Positions 17,519 to 25,831 of a DNA stretch of 64,000 nt are shown here, piece after piece. The stretch comes from Salinisphaera shabanensis E1L3A. GTDB taxonomy: Bacteria; Pseudomonadota; Gammaproteobacteria; Nevskiales; Salinisphaeraceae. Location: positions 186,001-250,000 of the forward strand of contig NZ_AFNV02000003.1 in assembly GCF_000215955.2 (NCBI RefSeq), written 5' to 3'. The number at the start of each line of letters is the position of its first letter. Positions within the stretch are counted from its first letter, which is position 1. The translations under genes were made by a program, and so were the position numbers. A model generated the notes under the pieces. It did no database searches. It worked only from the letters and a program-made list of their open reading frames with translations, and was not told the DNA's origin.

Positions 17519-17984
17519 AGATCGCAAGGACCTGCGCGGCACGCTGGGCGGCGTGCTGTTCATTGGGATCGGCGCGGTGTGCTGGTGGGATGTCTCGTCC
17601 GTGCCGAGTCCTCAGGCGGTGGTCTTTCCACGCGCGGTGATCGGCCTCATGGTCGCGTTCAGCGCGATTCTGATCGTGCGTAACCTGCTGGGTTTCGCGA
17701 CCAGCGAGTACACGCCGCAATCCGGCTCCATGCTGCGGCGTGTCGGATTGCTCGTGGCCATGATCGCGGGCACGTTCGCCATGCACTGGATCGGGTTCAC
17801 GATTGCGGCGCTTCTGGTCTATCTGGCGCTCATGGCGCTGGCCATGTACGAGCGCTGGACGCCAACGCGCTGTATCGTCTATCCCTTGGCCGGGGTCGTG
17901 CTCGTGCTCGGCTTTCACTTCATATTCAAGGGGCTTTTCCAGGTGCCGCTACCCGAGCCGCGCTGGTTCACCCTGCCGTTCTGA
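17508..17984 (+). CDS. tctB: Tripartite tricarboxylate transporter small permease, TctB family
   Basis: This 158-residue protein with about four membrane segments matches the TctB (DUF1468) family. The PQAVVFPRAVIGLMVAFSAI stretch and the C-terminal YPLAGVVLVLGFHFIFKGLF with LPLPEP-like ending are characteristic. ATG 17508 is preceded by GAGGAGG and overlaps the tctA remnant by 11 bases, which looks like an original coupled arrangement. With TctA truncated and TctC absent it cannot form a working transporter by itself. It may be decaying or may pair with components encoded elsewhere. Confidence 0.85.
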   Translation: MTDEDRKDLRGTLGGVLFIGIGAVCWWDVSSVPSPQAVVFPRAVIGLMVAFSAILIVRNLLGFATSEYTPQSGSMLRRVGLLVAMIAGTFAMHWIGFTIAALLVYLALMALAMYERWTPTRCIVYPLAGVVLVLGFHFIFKGLFQVPLPEPRWFTLPF

Positions 17985-18004
17985 GTCTTTCCAGGGAGTT
18001 TTCG

Positions 18005-19180
18005 ATGCGTATCGTCGAGATTCGCGACGCTGTCGCGCCGATCAGTTCGCCCATTCGCAATGCCTTCATCGACTTCTCGAAGATGACGATCAGCGTGATC
18101 GCGATCGTTACGGATGTCATGCGCGACGGCGAGCCGATCATCGGCTACGGCTTTCATTCCAACGGTCGCTATGCCCAGCAGGGCATTCTGCGCACGCGTC
18201 TCATACCGCGGCTGATGGAGGCCGAACCGGCCGATCTGTGTAATGCGACAGGCGACAATCTGGACGCGCACCGGGTCTGGCGCACTTTCATGCACAACGA
18301 AAAGCCGGGTGGTCACGGTGACCGCGCGGTTGCGGCCGGCGCTTTGGACACGGCGGTCTGGGACGTGATCGCCAAGATCGAGAACAAACCGCTCTGGCGA
18401 GTCCTGTCCGAGCGCTATAACGAGGGGCGCTACGACAGCGAGATCGTGGTCTATCCCGGCGGCGGTTATTACTACCCGGGCAAGGAAATCAGTGGCCTGC
18501 AGGACGAAATGCGTGGCTATGACGCGCAGGGTTATCAGGTCGCGAAGATGAAGATCGGCGGTGCCGATCTGGAAACGGATCTGGCCCGTATCCACGGCGC
18601 GTTGGAAGTGCTCGGCGACGGGCAGCGCCTCGCGGTGGATGCCAACGGCAAGTTTGATCTGGACACCGCGATCGCCTACGGCAAGGCGCTCGAACCGTTG
18701 AACCTGTTCTGGTACGAGGAGCCGGGCGACCCGCTCGACTATGCCCTGCAAGACGAGCTGGCCGACCACTATTCGGGTTCCATGGCGACCGGCGAGAATC
18801 TGTTTTCGACTCAAGATGTGTGCAACCTGATTCGGTTCGGCGGCATGCGGGCCGATCGCGACTGGATCCAGGCCGATCCCGCGCTGGCCTACGGTTTGAC
18901 CGAATACCTCAATCTCATTGAGGCGGTCGAAGCGCTCGGCTGGCCGCGCCGCCGACTCATGCCGCACGGCGGCCACCAGTTGGCGCTCAATATCGCCGCC
19001 GGCCTGCAAATTGGCGGCACCGAATCCTATCCGGCCGTATTCCAGCCTTATGGCGGCTTTGCCGACGATATTCCGATTGTGGGCGGGCGTACGGCTTTGC
19101 CGGACGCACCCGGCATCGGCATGGAGCGCAAGCCCGAGATGCTGCGCACGCTGCGTAGCTACCTCGAGCTCTCGTTATGA
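18005..19180 (+). CDS. tarD: D-tartrate dehydratase-like enolase-superfamily enzyme (TarD)
   Basis: This 391-residue enzyme aligns from memory along its whole length with the D-tartrate dehydratase of Bradyrhizobium, which turns D-tartrate into oxaloacetate. The shared landmarks are ISSPIRNAFIDF, NEKPGGHG, YPGGGYYYPGK and QPYGGF. The catalytic set is in place: Lys181/Lys183 (AKMKIGG), metal ligands Asp212 (VDANG), Glu238 (WYEEPGDP) and Glu264 (ATGENLF), and His321 (PHGGHQ). It lies 20 bases after tctB and is likely cotranscribed with the relic transporter genes, which fits uptake and use of a C4 dicarboxylate. Confidence 0.88.
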   Translation: MRIVEIRDAVAPISSPIRNAFIDFSKMTISVIAIVTDVMRDGEPIIGYGFHSNGRYAQQGILRTRLIPRLMEAEPADLCNATGDNLDAHRVWRTFMHNEKPGGHGDRAVAAGALDTAVWDVIAKIENKPLWRVLSERYNEGRYDSEIVVYPGGGYYYPGKEISGLQDEMRGYDAQGYQVAKMKIGGADLETDLARIHGALEVLGDGQRLAVDANGKFDLDTAIAYGKALEPLNLFWYEEPGDPLDYALQDELADHYSGSMATGENLFSTQDVCNLIRFGGMRADRDWIQADPALAYGLTEYLNLIEAVEALGWPRRRLMPHGGHQLALNIAAGLQIGGTESYPAVFQPYGGFADDIPIVGGRTALPDAPGIGMERKPEMLRTLRSYLELSL

Positions 19181-19353
19181 GTAATTCGGTGCTTTACTCG
19201 AAGACTGCCCGCTTCCAGCAAAGACCACGGCGGCCTGTCTTGAAGTGACGGCTGGCATGGTTTCCATGCGCCCCCGGCGCCGCCATCAATAGCGATCCAG
19301 CGCCAGGTGCGTGTGACGCGCCAGCCTTTGGTGCGCCTTTTCATAGCGGTGAG

Positions 19354-20502
19354 TCAACGACGGCTGGATGGCACAGCCGCCAGCTGTGCCGGTGGCCTCA
19401 GGAACGGCGCCGGGTCGACCGGCCCAAAGCTCGTGTAGATACCGAAATGCAGATGCGGTGGTGTAGTGCGCGCATTGCCGGTATTGCCGACATAACCGAG
19501 TACATCGCCCTTTGAAACCGACGCGCCGGACTCGACGTTGAACGAGTCCAGGTGGGCGTAGTAGTAACGCGCGCCGCCGATGCCAAGCATCCCGGAGGAG
19601 AGCCAGACGTGGTTGCCGCCGATGCCGCCCGTGCCGGTACGCACGCGCCCATCGGCAACGGCGGTGACGGGCGTGCCGCGCGCGGCGAAGATATCCACGC
19701 CGTGATGCCGGCGTGAGCCGCCATCGCGCGGCGCGCCAAAGCCGCTGCCGATATCGCGGGCGGCTGCGCCTTTAACCGGAAACGACAACGAGCCACCGCG
19801 GGCCATGGCGACGTCGTAGCGCACCGCCGCGGCAAGTTCCGGTTGCAGCACGACACGGTAATCGCCGTCGCGGTCCGTGACGAAGCTCTGGATCTCGCCG
19901 TTGGCAGGTAAGCCGCTTACGTGTGCCCAGGCGTTCGAATCGTCGCTGTCGGTATCGCGGCGTTCGATATCGGCATAAAGCGCGTTGCGGCAACCGGCAC
20001 AGGCGGGCGCGTCGCGTTGTAGGCGTACCTGAAAGCGTTCGCCCCGTTCGAGCGTGGTCTGGTAGACGTGGGCTTCGATTGTGTCGGGTACGAACGTGCC
20101 GCGGGTCGCGTAGCGGGTCGTGAAGCGACCTGGATCTGCGCCAGCGCGTGCGACGGCGTTACGCCAGCGCTGGCCCAGCGCGCTATCCTCGATCCCGGCG
20201 ATACGCAGACGCGCGGCATAGATATCGCGAGGCGAGATATGAAAGGTATCCATCGCGGTGGTTCGCGCCCAGACGGCTGCATCGGCCCGCCATGCGGGGC
20301 GATAGACCAGCAGCGCGATCAACGCAGCGAGCAGACATGCCAGCAGCCAGGGGCGACTCCGTCGGCGGCGTGCCGGCTCTGGCGTCGGCGTGGACGCGGT
20401 ATTGGATTGCGCCGCGGAAACGGCCTCGCTGTCCGGCGTGGGGCGATCACTGTCGGTTTCGGCGGTGGTATCCGTCTCAGGCCGGGTTTGATCTGATTGC
20501 AT
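19354..20502 (-). CDS. Membrane-anchored M23-family peptidase (LytM type)
   Basis: This 382-residue protein has a long cytoplasmic Thr/Pro/Ser/acid-rich tail (1-44), a basic patch (RRRRSR), and one membrane segment (WLLACLLAALIALLVY, about 52-67). A periplasmic region follows. The C-terminal M23 domain has zinc ligands His266 and Asp270 (HHGVD) and the HxH pair His350/His352 (PHLHFG), so it should be an active glycyl-type or DD-endopeptidase on peptidoglycan. Two Cys (ACAGC, 168-171) may form a disulfide. It is divergent from the amidase gene with 134 bases between. Confidence 0.88.
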   Translation of the reverse strand: MQSDQTRPETDTTAETDSDRPTPDSEAVSAAQSNTASTPTPEPARRRRSRPWLLACLLAALIALLVYRPAWRADAAVWARTTAMDTFHISPRDIYAARLRIAGIEDSALGQRWRNAVARAGADPGRFTTRYATRGTFVPDTIEAHVYQTTLERGERFQVRLQRDAPACAGCRNALYADIERRDTDSDDSNAWAHVSGLPANGEIQSFVTDRDGDYRVVLQPELAAAVRYDVAMARGGSLSFPVKGAAARDIGSGFGAPRDGGSRRHHGVDIFAARGTPVTAVADGRVRTGTGGIGGNHVWLSSGMLGIGGARYYYAHLDSFNVESGASVSKGDVLGYVGNTGNARTTPPHLHFGIYTSFGPVDPAPFLRPPAQLAAVPSSRR

Positions 20503-20556
20503 ATCGCCGATACGTTACCGGATGCTGCATGGATGTCTCATGCGAACCCGCTGATG

Positions 20557-20579
20557 ATGGGTAGTAGTACCCATTTTTT
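20557..20579 (+). promoter_or_regulatory. Perfect dyad followed by T run in the M23/amidase divergent promoter region
   Basis: ATGGGTA (20557-20563) and TACCCAT (20568-20574) form a perfect 7-bp inverted repeat with a GTAG loop, followed by a short T run to 20579. It looks like a rho-independent terminator read in the plus direction, yet it lies upstream of the amidase start and no plus-strand gene precedes it. It could be an attenuator in the amidase leader or a palindromic operator. Confidence 0.5.
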
Positions 20580-20636
20580 GAATTTGCAATCCTGGGTAGC
20601 CTCCTTGCCCCTTTTTCGAGGCACCGCAAGGACAGC

Positions 20637-22058
20637 ATGAGCGCGAGAGACGACGATCTCGGCACGATGGATGCCGGCAAACTGATCGATCTATTCAAAT
20701 CCGGCGATGCGTCGCCGCTGGAAGCCACGCGCGCCGCGCTTGACCGGATTGATCGATTCAATGACGACGTCAATGCGTATGTCTATATCGACCGCGAAGG
20801 CGCCGAAGACGCCGCGCGCGCCTCGGCGCGGCGCTGGGGCCAGGGCAAGCCGCTGTCGCCGATCGATGGCGTGCCGACGTCGCTCAAGGATCTCACCGAA
20901 GCCAAGGGTATGCCGGTTCGTAACGGGTCGCTGACCACGGGCACCGGCAAGGCCGATAACGACGCGCCGCCGGCGCGGATGCTGCGCGAAGCGGGGGCGG
21001 TCATTCTGGGCAAGACCAATACGCCCGAATTCGGCTGGAAAGCGGTGACCGATAACCGCCTGTTCGGCGCGACCTGCAATCCGTGGGATACGCGTCTTAC
21101 GCCGGGCGGCTCGTCCGGCGGCGCGGCCGCCGCTGCGGCACTCAATATGGGTGTACTGCATCAAGGCGGCGATTCGGGCGGCTCGATTCGTATTCCCGCC
21201 GCGTTTACGGGCGTATTCGGTTTCAAGCCGACCTTCGGTTGGACACCGCAATGGCCGCCGGCGAAGATGCCGACGCTGTCGCATATCGGCCCGCTGACCC
21301 GGCATCCGCGCGATGCCGCGCGCATGCTTAACGTGATCGGCCGTTACGACTATCGCGACCCCTATGCCACGCGCGGTCAGCCTGAAGACTGGGGCGTGGA
21401 TCTCGAAGACGATCTGCGCGGCCTGCGGATTGCCTATTCGCCCGACCTGGGCTATGCGGATGTCGATGAACAGATCGCTGCCCGCGTCAAGGAAGCGGCG
21501 AGTAAGCTCGAGGAACTCGGGGCGGAAGTCGTCGAGATCAATCCGGGCTTCGAGTCGCCGATCGATATCTTTCGCAAGCTCTGGTTCACGGCGTCGTTGC
21601 AGGTCTGGGACAGCTGCGATAACAAGGAGCGCGAACTGCTGGACCCGGGTCTGGTAGCCAATGCCAAGCATGCCCAGAACTGGAGCGCGCTTGAGCTGTT
21701 CAACGCGTTCTCCGAACGTGCCGAATTGACGCTCGCGCTGGAGAAGTTCAACCAGGACTATCATCTGCTGATGACGCCCACGGTGCCCTTACAGCCCTTC
21801 GAGGTGAATCACGAAGTGCCCCCGGGTAGCGGCATGCGCGACTGGGAGGAATGGGCGCCTTTCTCCTATCCGTTCAATCTGAGTCAGCAGCCGGCGGCGT
21901 CCGTGCCCTGCGGCTTCACCGACTGTGGCCTGCCGGTCGGGTTTCAGCTTGCCGGCGGCAAGTTCGATGACGTGCGCGTGCTGCGCGCCGCCAACGCCTA
22001 TATGGCGGCGTATCCGGCGCGGTTCCCGACGGTGCCCAACCCGGCTGAATACGGCTGA
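20637..22058 (+). CDS. Amidase (amidase signature family)
   Basis: This 473-residue cytoplasmic hydrolase has the Ser-cisSer-Lys triad of the amidase signature family: Lys84 (TSLKDL), Ser159 in PGGSSGG, and nucleophile Ser183 in GGDSGGSIRIP. It would hydrolyse an amide to acid and ammonia. It is unlikely to be GatA because no gatB or gatC lies nearby and the sequence around the substrate pocket differs. The natural substrate is unknown. A long hairpin follows the gene, and a dyad lies in its upstream region. Confidence 0.9.
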   Translation: MSARDDDLGTMDAGKLIDLFKSGDASPLEATRAALDRIDRFNDDVNAYVYIDREGAEDAARASARRWGQGKPLSPIDGVPTSLKDLTEAKGMPVRNGSLTTGTGKADNDAPPARMLREAGAVILGKTNTPEFGWKAVTDNRLFGATCNPWDTRLTPGGSSGGAAAAAALNMGVLHQGGDSGGSIRIPAAFTGVFGFKPTFGWTPQWPPAKMPTLSHIGPLTRHPRDAARMLNVIGRYDYRDPYATRGQPEDWGVDLEDDLRGLRIAYSPDLGYADVDEQIAARVKEAASKLEELGAEVVEINPGFESPIDIFRKLWFTASLQVWDSCDNKERELLDPGLVANAKHAQNWSALELFNAFSERAELTLALEKFNQDYHLLMTPTVPLQPFEVNHEVPPGSGMRDWEEWAPFSYPFNLSQQPAASVPCGFTDCGLPVGFQLAGGKFDDVRVLRAANAYMAAYPARFPTVPNPAEYG

Positions 22059-22067
22059 TTTAGCCGT

Positions 22068-22124
22068 AGCGAGAATGCGCCTTGAGCACCGACGGCTGGC
22101 GCCGTCACTGCTCAAGGCCTCGCT
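22068..22124 (+). terminator. 57-base multi-stage stem-loop after the amidase gene
   Basis: Three nested perfect helices stack: AGCGAG (22068-22073) with CTCGCT (22119-22124), GCCTTGAGCA (22079-22088) with TGCTCAAGGC (22109-22118), and GACGGC (22091-22096) with GCCGTC (22101-22106). A 5-base bulge lies on the left and the loop is four bases. No T tract follows, so it may be a processed 3' end, a small structured RNA element or a REP-like unit. Confidence 0.55.
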
Positions 22125-22192
22125 GACCCGTTCGGGACGGCATGTTCAACGCAGGCCGTATACATGGCTGGGCCGTTCGTGGCCCCGATTCG

Positions 22193-22203
22193 CCCCCCCC
22201 CCC
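22193..22203. repeat. C11 homopolymer tract
   Basis: Eleven consecutive C residues occur in the intergenic region about 120 bases upstream of the beta-propeller lipoprotein gene. Such tracts can slip in replication and can also be mis-sequenced. Confidence 0.9.
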
Positions 22204-22325
22204 AGTGAATTTTTACCCATCCCCATAGGCTGTTTCCCGCTAGGATCGAGCCAAGCGCTTGATCGATAGCGAGAGTCATCGACGCTGCGTGATAACGCCA
22301 GACAATCGAATGACGGGAGCGCGTA

Positions 22326-23786
22326 ATGGGAAGAACGGTCGGACGGACGCTGCTTTGGATCCTCGCGGCAGGCTTGCTGCTAAGCGCTTGCAACGACGGA
22401 GATTCGGACGTCCAACTCGACCGCGCGGCTGGCAGCGATTCCGCGCAAAGTCCCGACGTGGCCGACCCGGGCGATGGCTCCGCCTCGGACGCGGATCTGC
22501 GTTCGGTGATGTGGGTGGGCAATAACTGGGACGGTACCGCGACGGTTGTCGATGCCAATACGCTGGACGTGCTGAAAACCGGCATCGACCTGATTCCGGA
22601 CAAGGATCAGGAGCTGGCCGATATCTTTGCCAACCCCGTCGATCTCGCTTTCTACTATCTCATCCGTTTCGGCCCCGGCGAGGGGCACGATCAGTACGTC
22701 GACGATATGTTCACCACCGAAGACGGTCGTTATCTGGCGGTGTCGCGGCCGAGCTTCGCGGACGTGGTCTGGATCGATATCGCCAAGGTGACTCAGGGCG
22801 CGGGCGTGGATGCGATCGTGCGTGAGCAGGACATGGACGGCCAGCGTACTGACCATATGGCGCTGTCGCCGGATGGCCGACGCCTTCTCGTATCGGACTC
22901 GACGTCACGCCAGGTGATCGAATTCTCCATGGTCGACGAGACCGGCCCCGATGGCTCGGCCGTCAAGATGGGCGACCGGCTGCGTAGTTTCGTCTCGGGG
23001 GAGACGCCGCACGAAAGCAACTTCAATCGCGCCGGTGAGACGATCTACCATGCCTCGATCGGGCGCGTGTATACGCCGGGCGATTATCCGGATGTCCTGC
23101 CCGAGCTGCTCGGCCCGGCCCAGGAAGCGATCAAGGGCGATCGCTGGTTCCAGATCGTGCGCAACGAGGACTTCGAGATTCTCGCGCGCTGGAACATGGG
23201 GCTGGAGCTGGAGGAATCGGGCTATGCCGGCATGAGTCCGGCCGTTCGGCCGATGGCGATTTCGCACGACGAGCGCTATATCTATTACCAAGTGTCGTAT
23301 TTTCATGGCCTGATCGAATTCGATACCCAGGCGCCCGATGTCAACGGCCAGCAGGACTACGTCAACGAAGGCCTGGCCGAACCCGACTTCGGCGCCGTAT
23401 CGCGGGTCGTGCCGCTGCCCAACCTCGTGCCGAACGTGCCGCGCGAAGAATACGTGAACGACTCGGCCCATCACGGCCTGTCGCTCAACGAGTCCGGCGA
23501 TACGCTGTGTGTCGCCGGTACCGTGGATGACTACGTGGCGCTGGTGGACCGCCAGACCATGGCCTATAGCCTGTTCAATACCGCCAGCACCGGCAACGAC
23601 TATCTCAAGCCGTACTGGACGACGGAAGGGCCAAACGATACCTGCTGGATTTCGCTTAGCGGTGCCGATGCCGTGGCAGTACTGGATACGCGTCGGCACG
23701 AAGAGCTGGCTTTTCTGCCGGTGGGTAATCATCCGCAGCGGGTGCGCCTGGGCCAGATCCCCGAGCGGGTGATCATGAACTGGTGA
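22326..23786 (+). CDS. Beta-propeller (YVTN-like) lipoprotein
   Basis: This 486-residue predicted lipoprotein has the lipobox LLSAC (Cys about residue 22), followed by a Ser/Asp/Gly-rich acidic tether of about 35 residues. Repeated blade-like motifs follow: VMWVGNNWDGTATVVDANTL, MALSPDGRRLLVSDSTSRQV, HGLSLNESGDTLCVAGTVDD and ADAVAVLDTRRHEELAFLPV. These are typical of YVTN or cytochrome-d1-type seven-blade propellers. No heme-binding CxxCH motif is present. ATG 22326 has a GGGAG site upstream. The role is unknown; binding or scaffolding at the envelope is likely. Confidence 0.75.
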   Translation: MGRTVGRTLLWILAAGLLLSACNDGDSDVQLDRAAGSDSAQSPDVADPGDGSASDADLRSVMWVGNNWDGTATVVDANTLDVLKTGIDLIPDKDQELADIFANPVDLAFYYLIRFGPGEGHDQYVDDMFTTEDGRYLAVSRPSFADVVWIDIAKVTQGAGVDAIVREQDMDGQRTDHMALSPDGRRLLVSDSTSRQVIEFSMVDETGPDGSAVKMGDRLRSFVSGETPHESNFNRAGETIYHASIGRVYTPGDYPDVLPELLGPAQEAIKGDRWFQIVRNEDFEILARWNMGLELEESGYAGMSPAVRPMAISHDERYIYYQVSYFHGLIEFDTQAPDVNGQQDYVNEGLAEPDFGAVSRVVPLPNLVPNVPREEYVNDSAHHGLSLNESGDTLCVAGTVDDYVALVDRQTMAYSLFNTASTGNDYLKPYWTTEGPNDTCWISLSGADAVAVLDTRRHEELAFLPVGNHPQRVRLGQIPERVIMNW

Positions 23787-23795
23787 TCGTGAGCG

Positions 23796-23813
23796 GCCGG
23801 CGCCCGGCTGTTT
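23796..23813 (+). terminator. Probable terminator after the beta-propeller lipoprotein gene
   Basis: GCCGG (23796-23800) pairs with CCGGC (23804-23808) and is followed by TGTTT. The stem is short and the T run broken. An outer GCGGCC/GGCCGC pair could compete with it. Confidence 0.4.
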
Positions 23814-23928
23814 CGGCCGCGTGCGCTGGGCGCAAGCCATATCGGTTGTAGAATGCGACGCCGACGCGATAGCCGGCGTTTGCCCTCGGTTGTTTCGCGT
23901 CGTCAGTTTATCTGGACGAGGCGCTCCC

Positions 23929-25326
23929 ATGGCTACCGATTCCGCTCTTCGCTGTCCGCCCGATGCACTTGCCGGCGTTATCGAGCGTATCGGCACGCTG
24001 CTAGGCGATCGCCTGAGCACGAATGCCGCCATCTGCGAACAGCATGGCCACGATGAATCCTGGCACCATCCGGCCGCGCCCGACGCGGTCTGTTTCGTGC
24101 ACAGTACCGCCGAAGTCGCGTCGATCGTCAAAGCCTGTAACGACTACCGTGTGCCCGTGCTTGCCTATGGCGTGGGCACTTCGATTGAGGGGCAGGTTAT
24201 CGCCGAACGTGGCGGTGTCTGTATCGACCTGTCGCAGATGAACGCGATTCACGCGGTGCGGCCCGTCGACATGGACGCTACCGTCGAAGCGGGTATTACC
24301 CGGACTCAGCTCAATGCCCATCTGCGCGATACCGGGCTGTTCTTTTCGGTCGACCCGGGCGCGGATGCCACCCTCGGCGGCATGGCGTCGACCCGCGCCA
24401 GCGGAACCAATACCGTGCGCTACGGCACCATCCGCGAAAACGTGTTGTCGATGACGGTGGTCATGCCTGACGGTGAGATCGTGCGTACCGGCGCACGGGC
24501 GCGCAAGTCCGCAGCCGGCTATGATTTAGCGCATCTGCTGATCGGCGCCGAAGGCACGCTCGGCATCATCACCGAACTGACCGTGCGCCTGCATGGTCTG
24601 CCGGAAGCGGTGAGTGCGGCGACCGTCTGTTTCGAGGATGTGGCTGGCGCGGTCGATGCCGTGATTGCGTCGATTCAGTACGGTATACCGATGGCGCGTA
24701 TTGAGCTGCTCGATAGCCTGTCGATATACGCCGTCAATCGCCACAGCGGGCGCGATCATCCGGAGAAACCGACGTTGTTTCTCGAATTCCACGGCACCGC
24801 AGCGGGCGTAGCCGAGCAGGCCACGACGATGGGTGAATTGTGCCGCGAGTTCGGCGGCAGCGACTTTACCTGGGCCACGCTCGAGGAAGAACGGAGCGCG
24901 CTCTGGGCAGCCCGTCACAGCGCAGCCTATGCGGCCAAGCAATTGCGTCCCGGTATGGAATTTCATGCCACCGATATCTGTGTACCGATCTCGCGCCTGG
25001 CAGGCTCTATCGAGGCCGCCCAGGCGGACGTCGCCGAACTGGGGCTCACTGCACCGTTGTTCGGACATGTCGGCGACGGCAATTTTCATCTCGTCGTGGT
25101 CCTGGATCGCGATAACCCAGACGAACGGGCGGCCCTCGATACACTCAACGAGCGTTTGATCACGCGCGCCCAGGCTGCCGAGGGTACCTGTACCGGCGAA
25201 CACGGTGTCGGGCTGGGCAAGCGCCGTTATCTTGAAGCCGAGCATGGCGCGGGGCTGGATGTTATGCGAGCGATCAAGGCCGCGCTCGACCCCAACAACG
25301 TCATGAACCCCGGTAAAATGCTCTAG
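23929..25326 (+). CDS. FAD-binding oxidase, D-lactate dehydrogenase (cytochrome)/glycolate oxidase GlcD-like
   Basis: This 465-residue flavoprotein has an N-terminal PCMH-type FAD-binding domain (VPVLAYGVGTSIEG, then DPGADATLGGMASTRASGTN). The C-terminal oxidase domain carries the hallmark histidines of this family in FGHVGDGNFHLVV and GEHGVGLGKRRYLEAEHG. It would oxidise D-lactate or a similar 2-hydroxy acid and pass electrons to a membrane acceptor. ATG 23929 was preferred over the longer frame because the added 36 residues are Cys/Arg-rich and not family-like. The thioesterase gene follows about 100 bases downstream. Confidence 0.88.
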   Translation: MATDSALRCPPDALAGVIERIGTLLGDRLSTNAAICEQHGHDESWHHPAAPDAVCFVHSTAEVASIVKACNDYRVPVLAYGVGTSIEGQVIAERGGVCIDLSQMNAIHAVRPVDMDATVEAGITRTQLNAHLRDTGLFFSVDPGADATLGGMASTRASGTNTVRYGTIRENVLSMTVVMPDGEIVRTGARARKSAAGYDLAHLLIGAEGTLGIITELTVRLHGLPEAVSAATVCFEDVAGAVDAVIASIQYGIPMARIELLDSLSIYAVNRHSGRDHPEKPTLFLEFHGTAAGVAEQATTMGELCREFGGSDFTWATLEEERSALWAARHSAAYAAKQLRPGMEFHATDICVPISRLAGSIEAAQADVAELGLTAPLFGHVGDGNFHLVVVLDRDNPDERAALDTLNERLITRAQAAEGTCTGEHGVGLGKRRYLEAEHGAGLDVMRAIKAALDPNNVMNPGKML

Positions 25327-25423
25327 CCGGGCAGCCATCTACCCGTGGCGCTACGACGAAGTCCATACGGTCGAGATCGATAGCCTCGGCTGAACCCGAA
25401 CAGCAAGCAGATAGCGGACCTTC

Positions 25424-25819
25424 ATGGATCAACGCCTCGAACAGGTCATCGCCCATCCGCTGCACCAGCATCTGGGTATCGAGACAATCGAATCGGAGAG
25501 CGGCAAAGCCCGTTTATCGATCGTCGTCGGCGATAACGTCATCAACCCGGCCGGCGTTTTTCATGGCGGTGTGCTTTATCTGCTGTGCGATGTCTGTGCC
25601 TACGCAGGGCTGCTCAGCCAGTTGGGCGCACACACCGAGGCCGTCACCCACGATATCCATGTATCGGTCATGCGTGGCGCGCGTGCCGGCGAAGTCGTGG
25701 TCTTCGAATCCAATCCCGTACGAGTCGGTCGGCGCATTGCCTTCATTGACGTAAGCGCGCGCGTGGACGAGCGCTTGATTGCTAGCGCACGTGTCACCAA
25801 GACGCTGCTCGACGCTTGA
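25424..25819 (+). CDS. PaaI-like hotdog-fold thioesterase
   Basis: This 131-residue protein has the compact hotdog fold of PaaI/COG2050 thioesterases, which hydrolyse acyl-CoA (often phenylacetyl or hydroxyphenylacyl forms). The family motif is visible in NPAGVFHGGVLYLLCDVCAY, where the HGG turn and the Asp in LLCD form the active-site region. The length is normal. It ends 12 bases before the convergent MFS gene. The substrate is unknown. Confidence 0.87.
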   Translation: MDQRLEQVIAHPLHQHLGIETIESESGKARLSIVVGDNVINPAGVFHGGVLYLLCDVCAYAGLLSQLGAHTEAVTHDIHVSVMRGARAGEVVVFESNPVRVGRRIAFIDVSARVDERLIASARVTKTLLDA

Positions 25820-25831
25820 GCCGCTGCGCCC

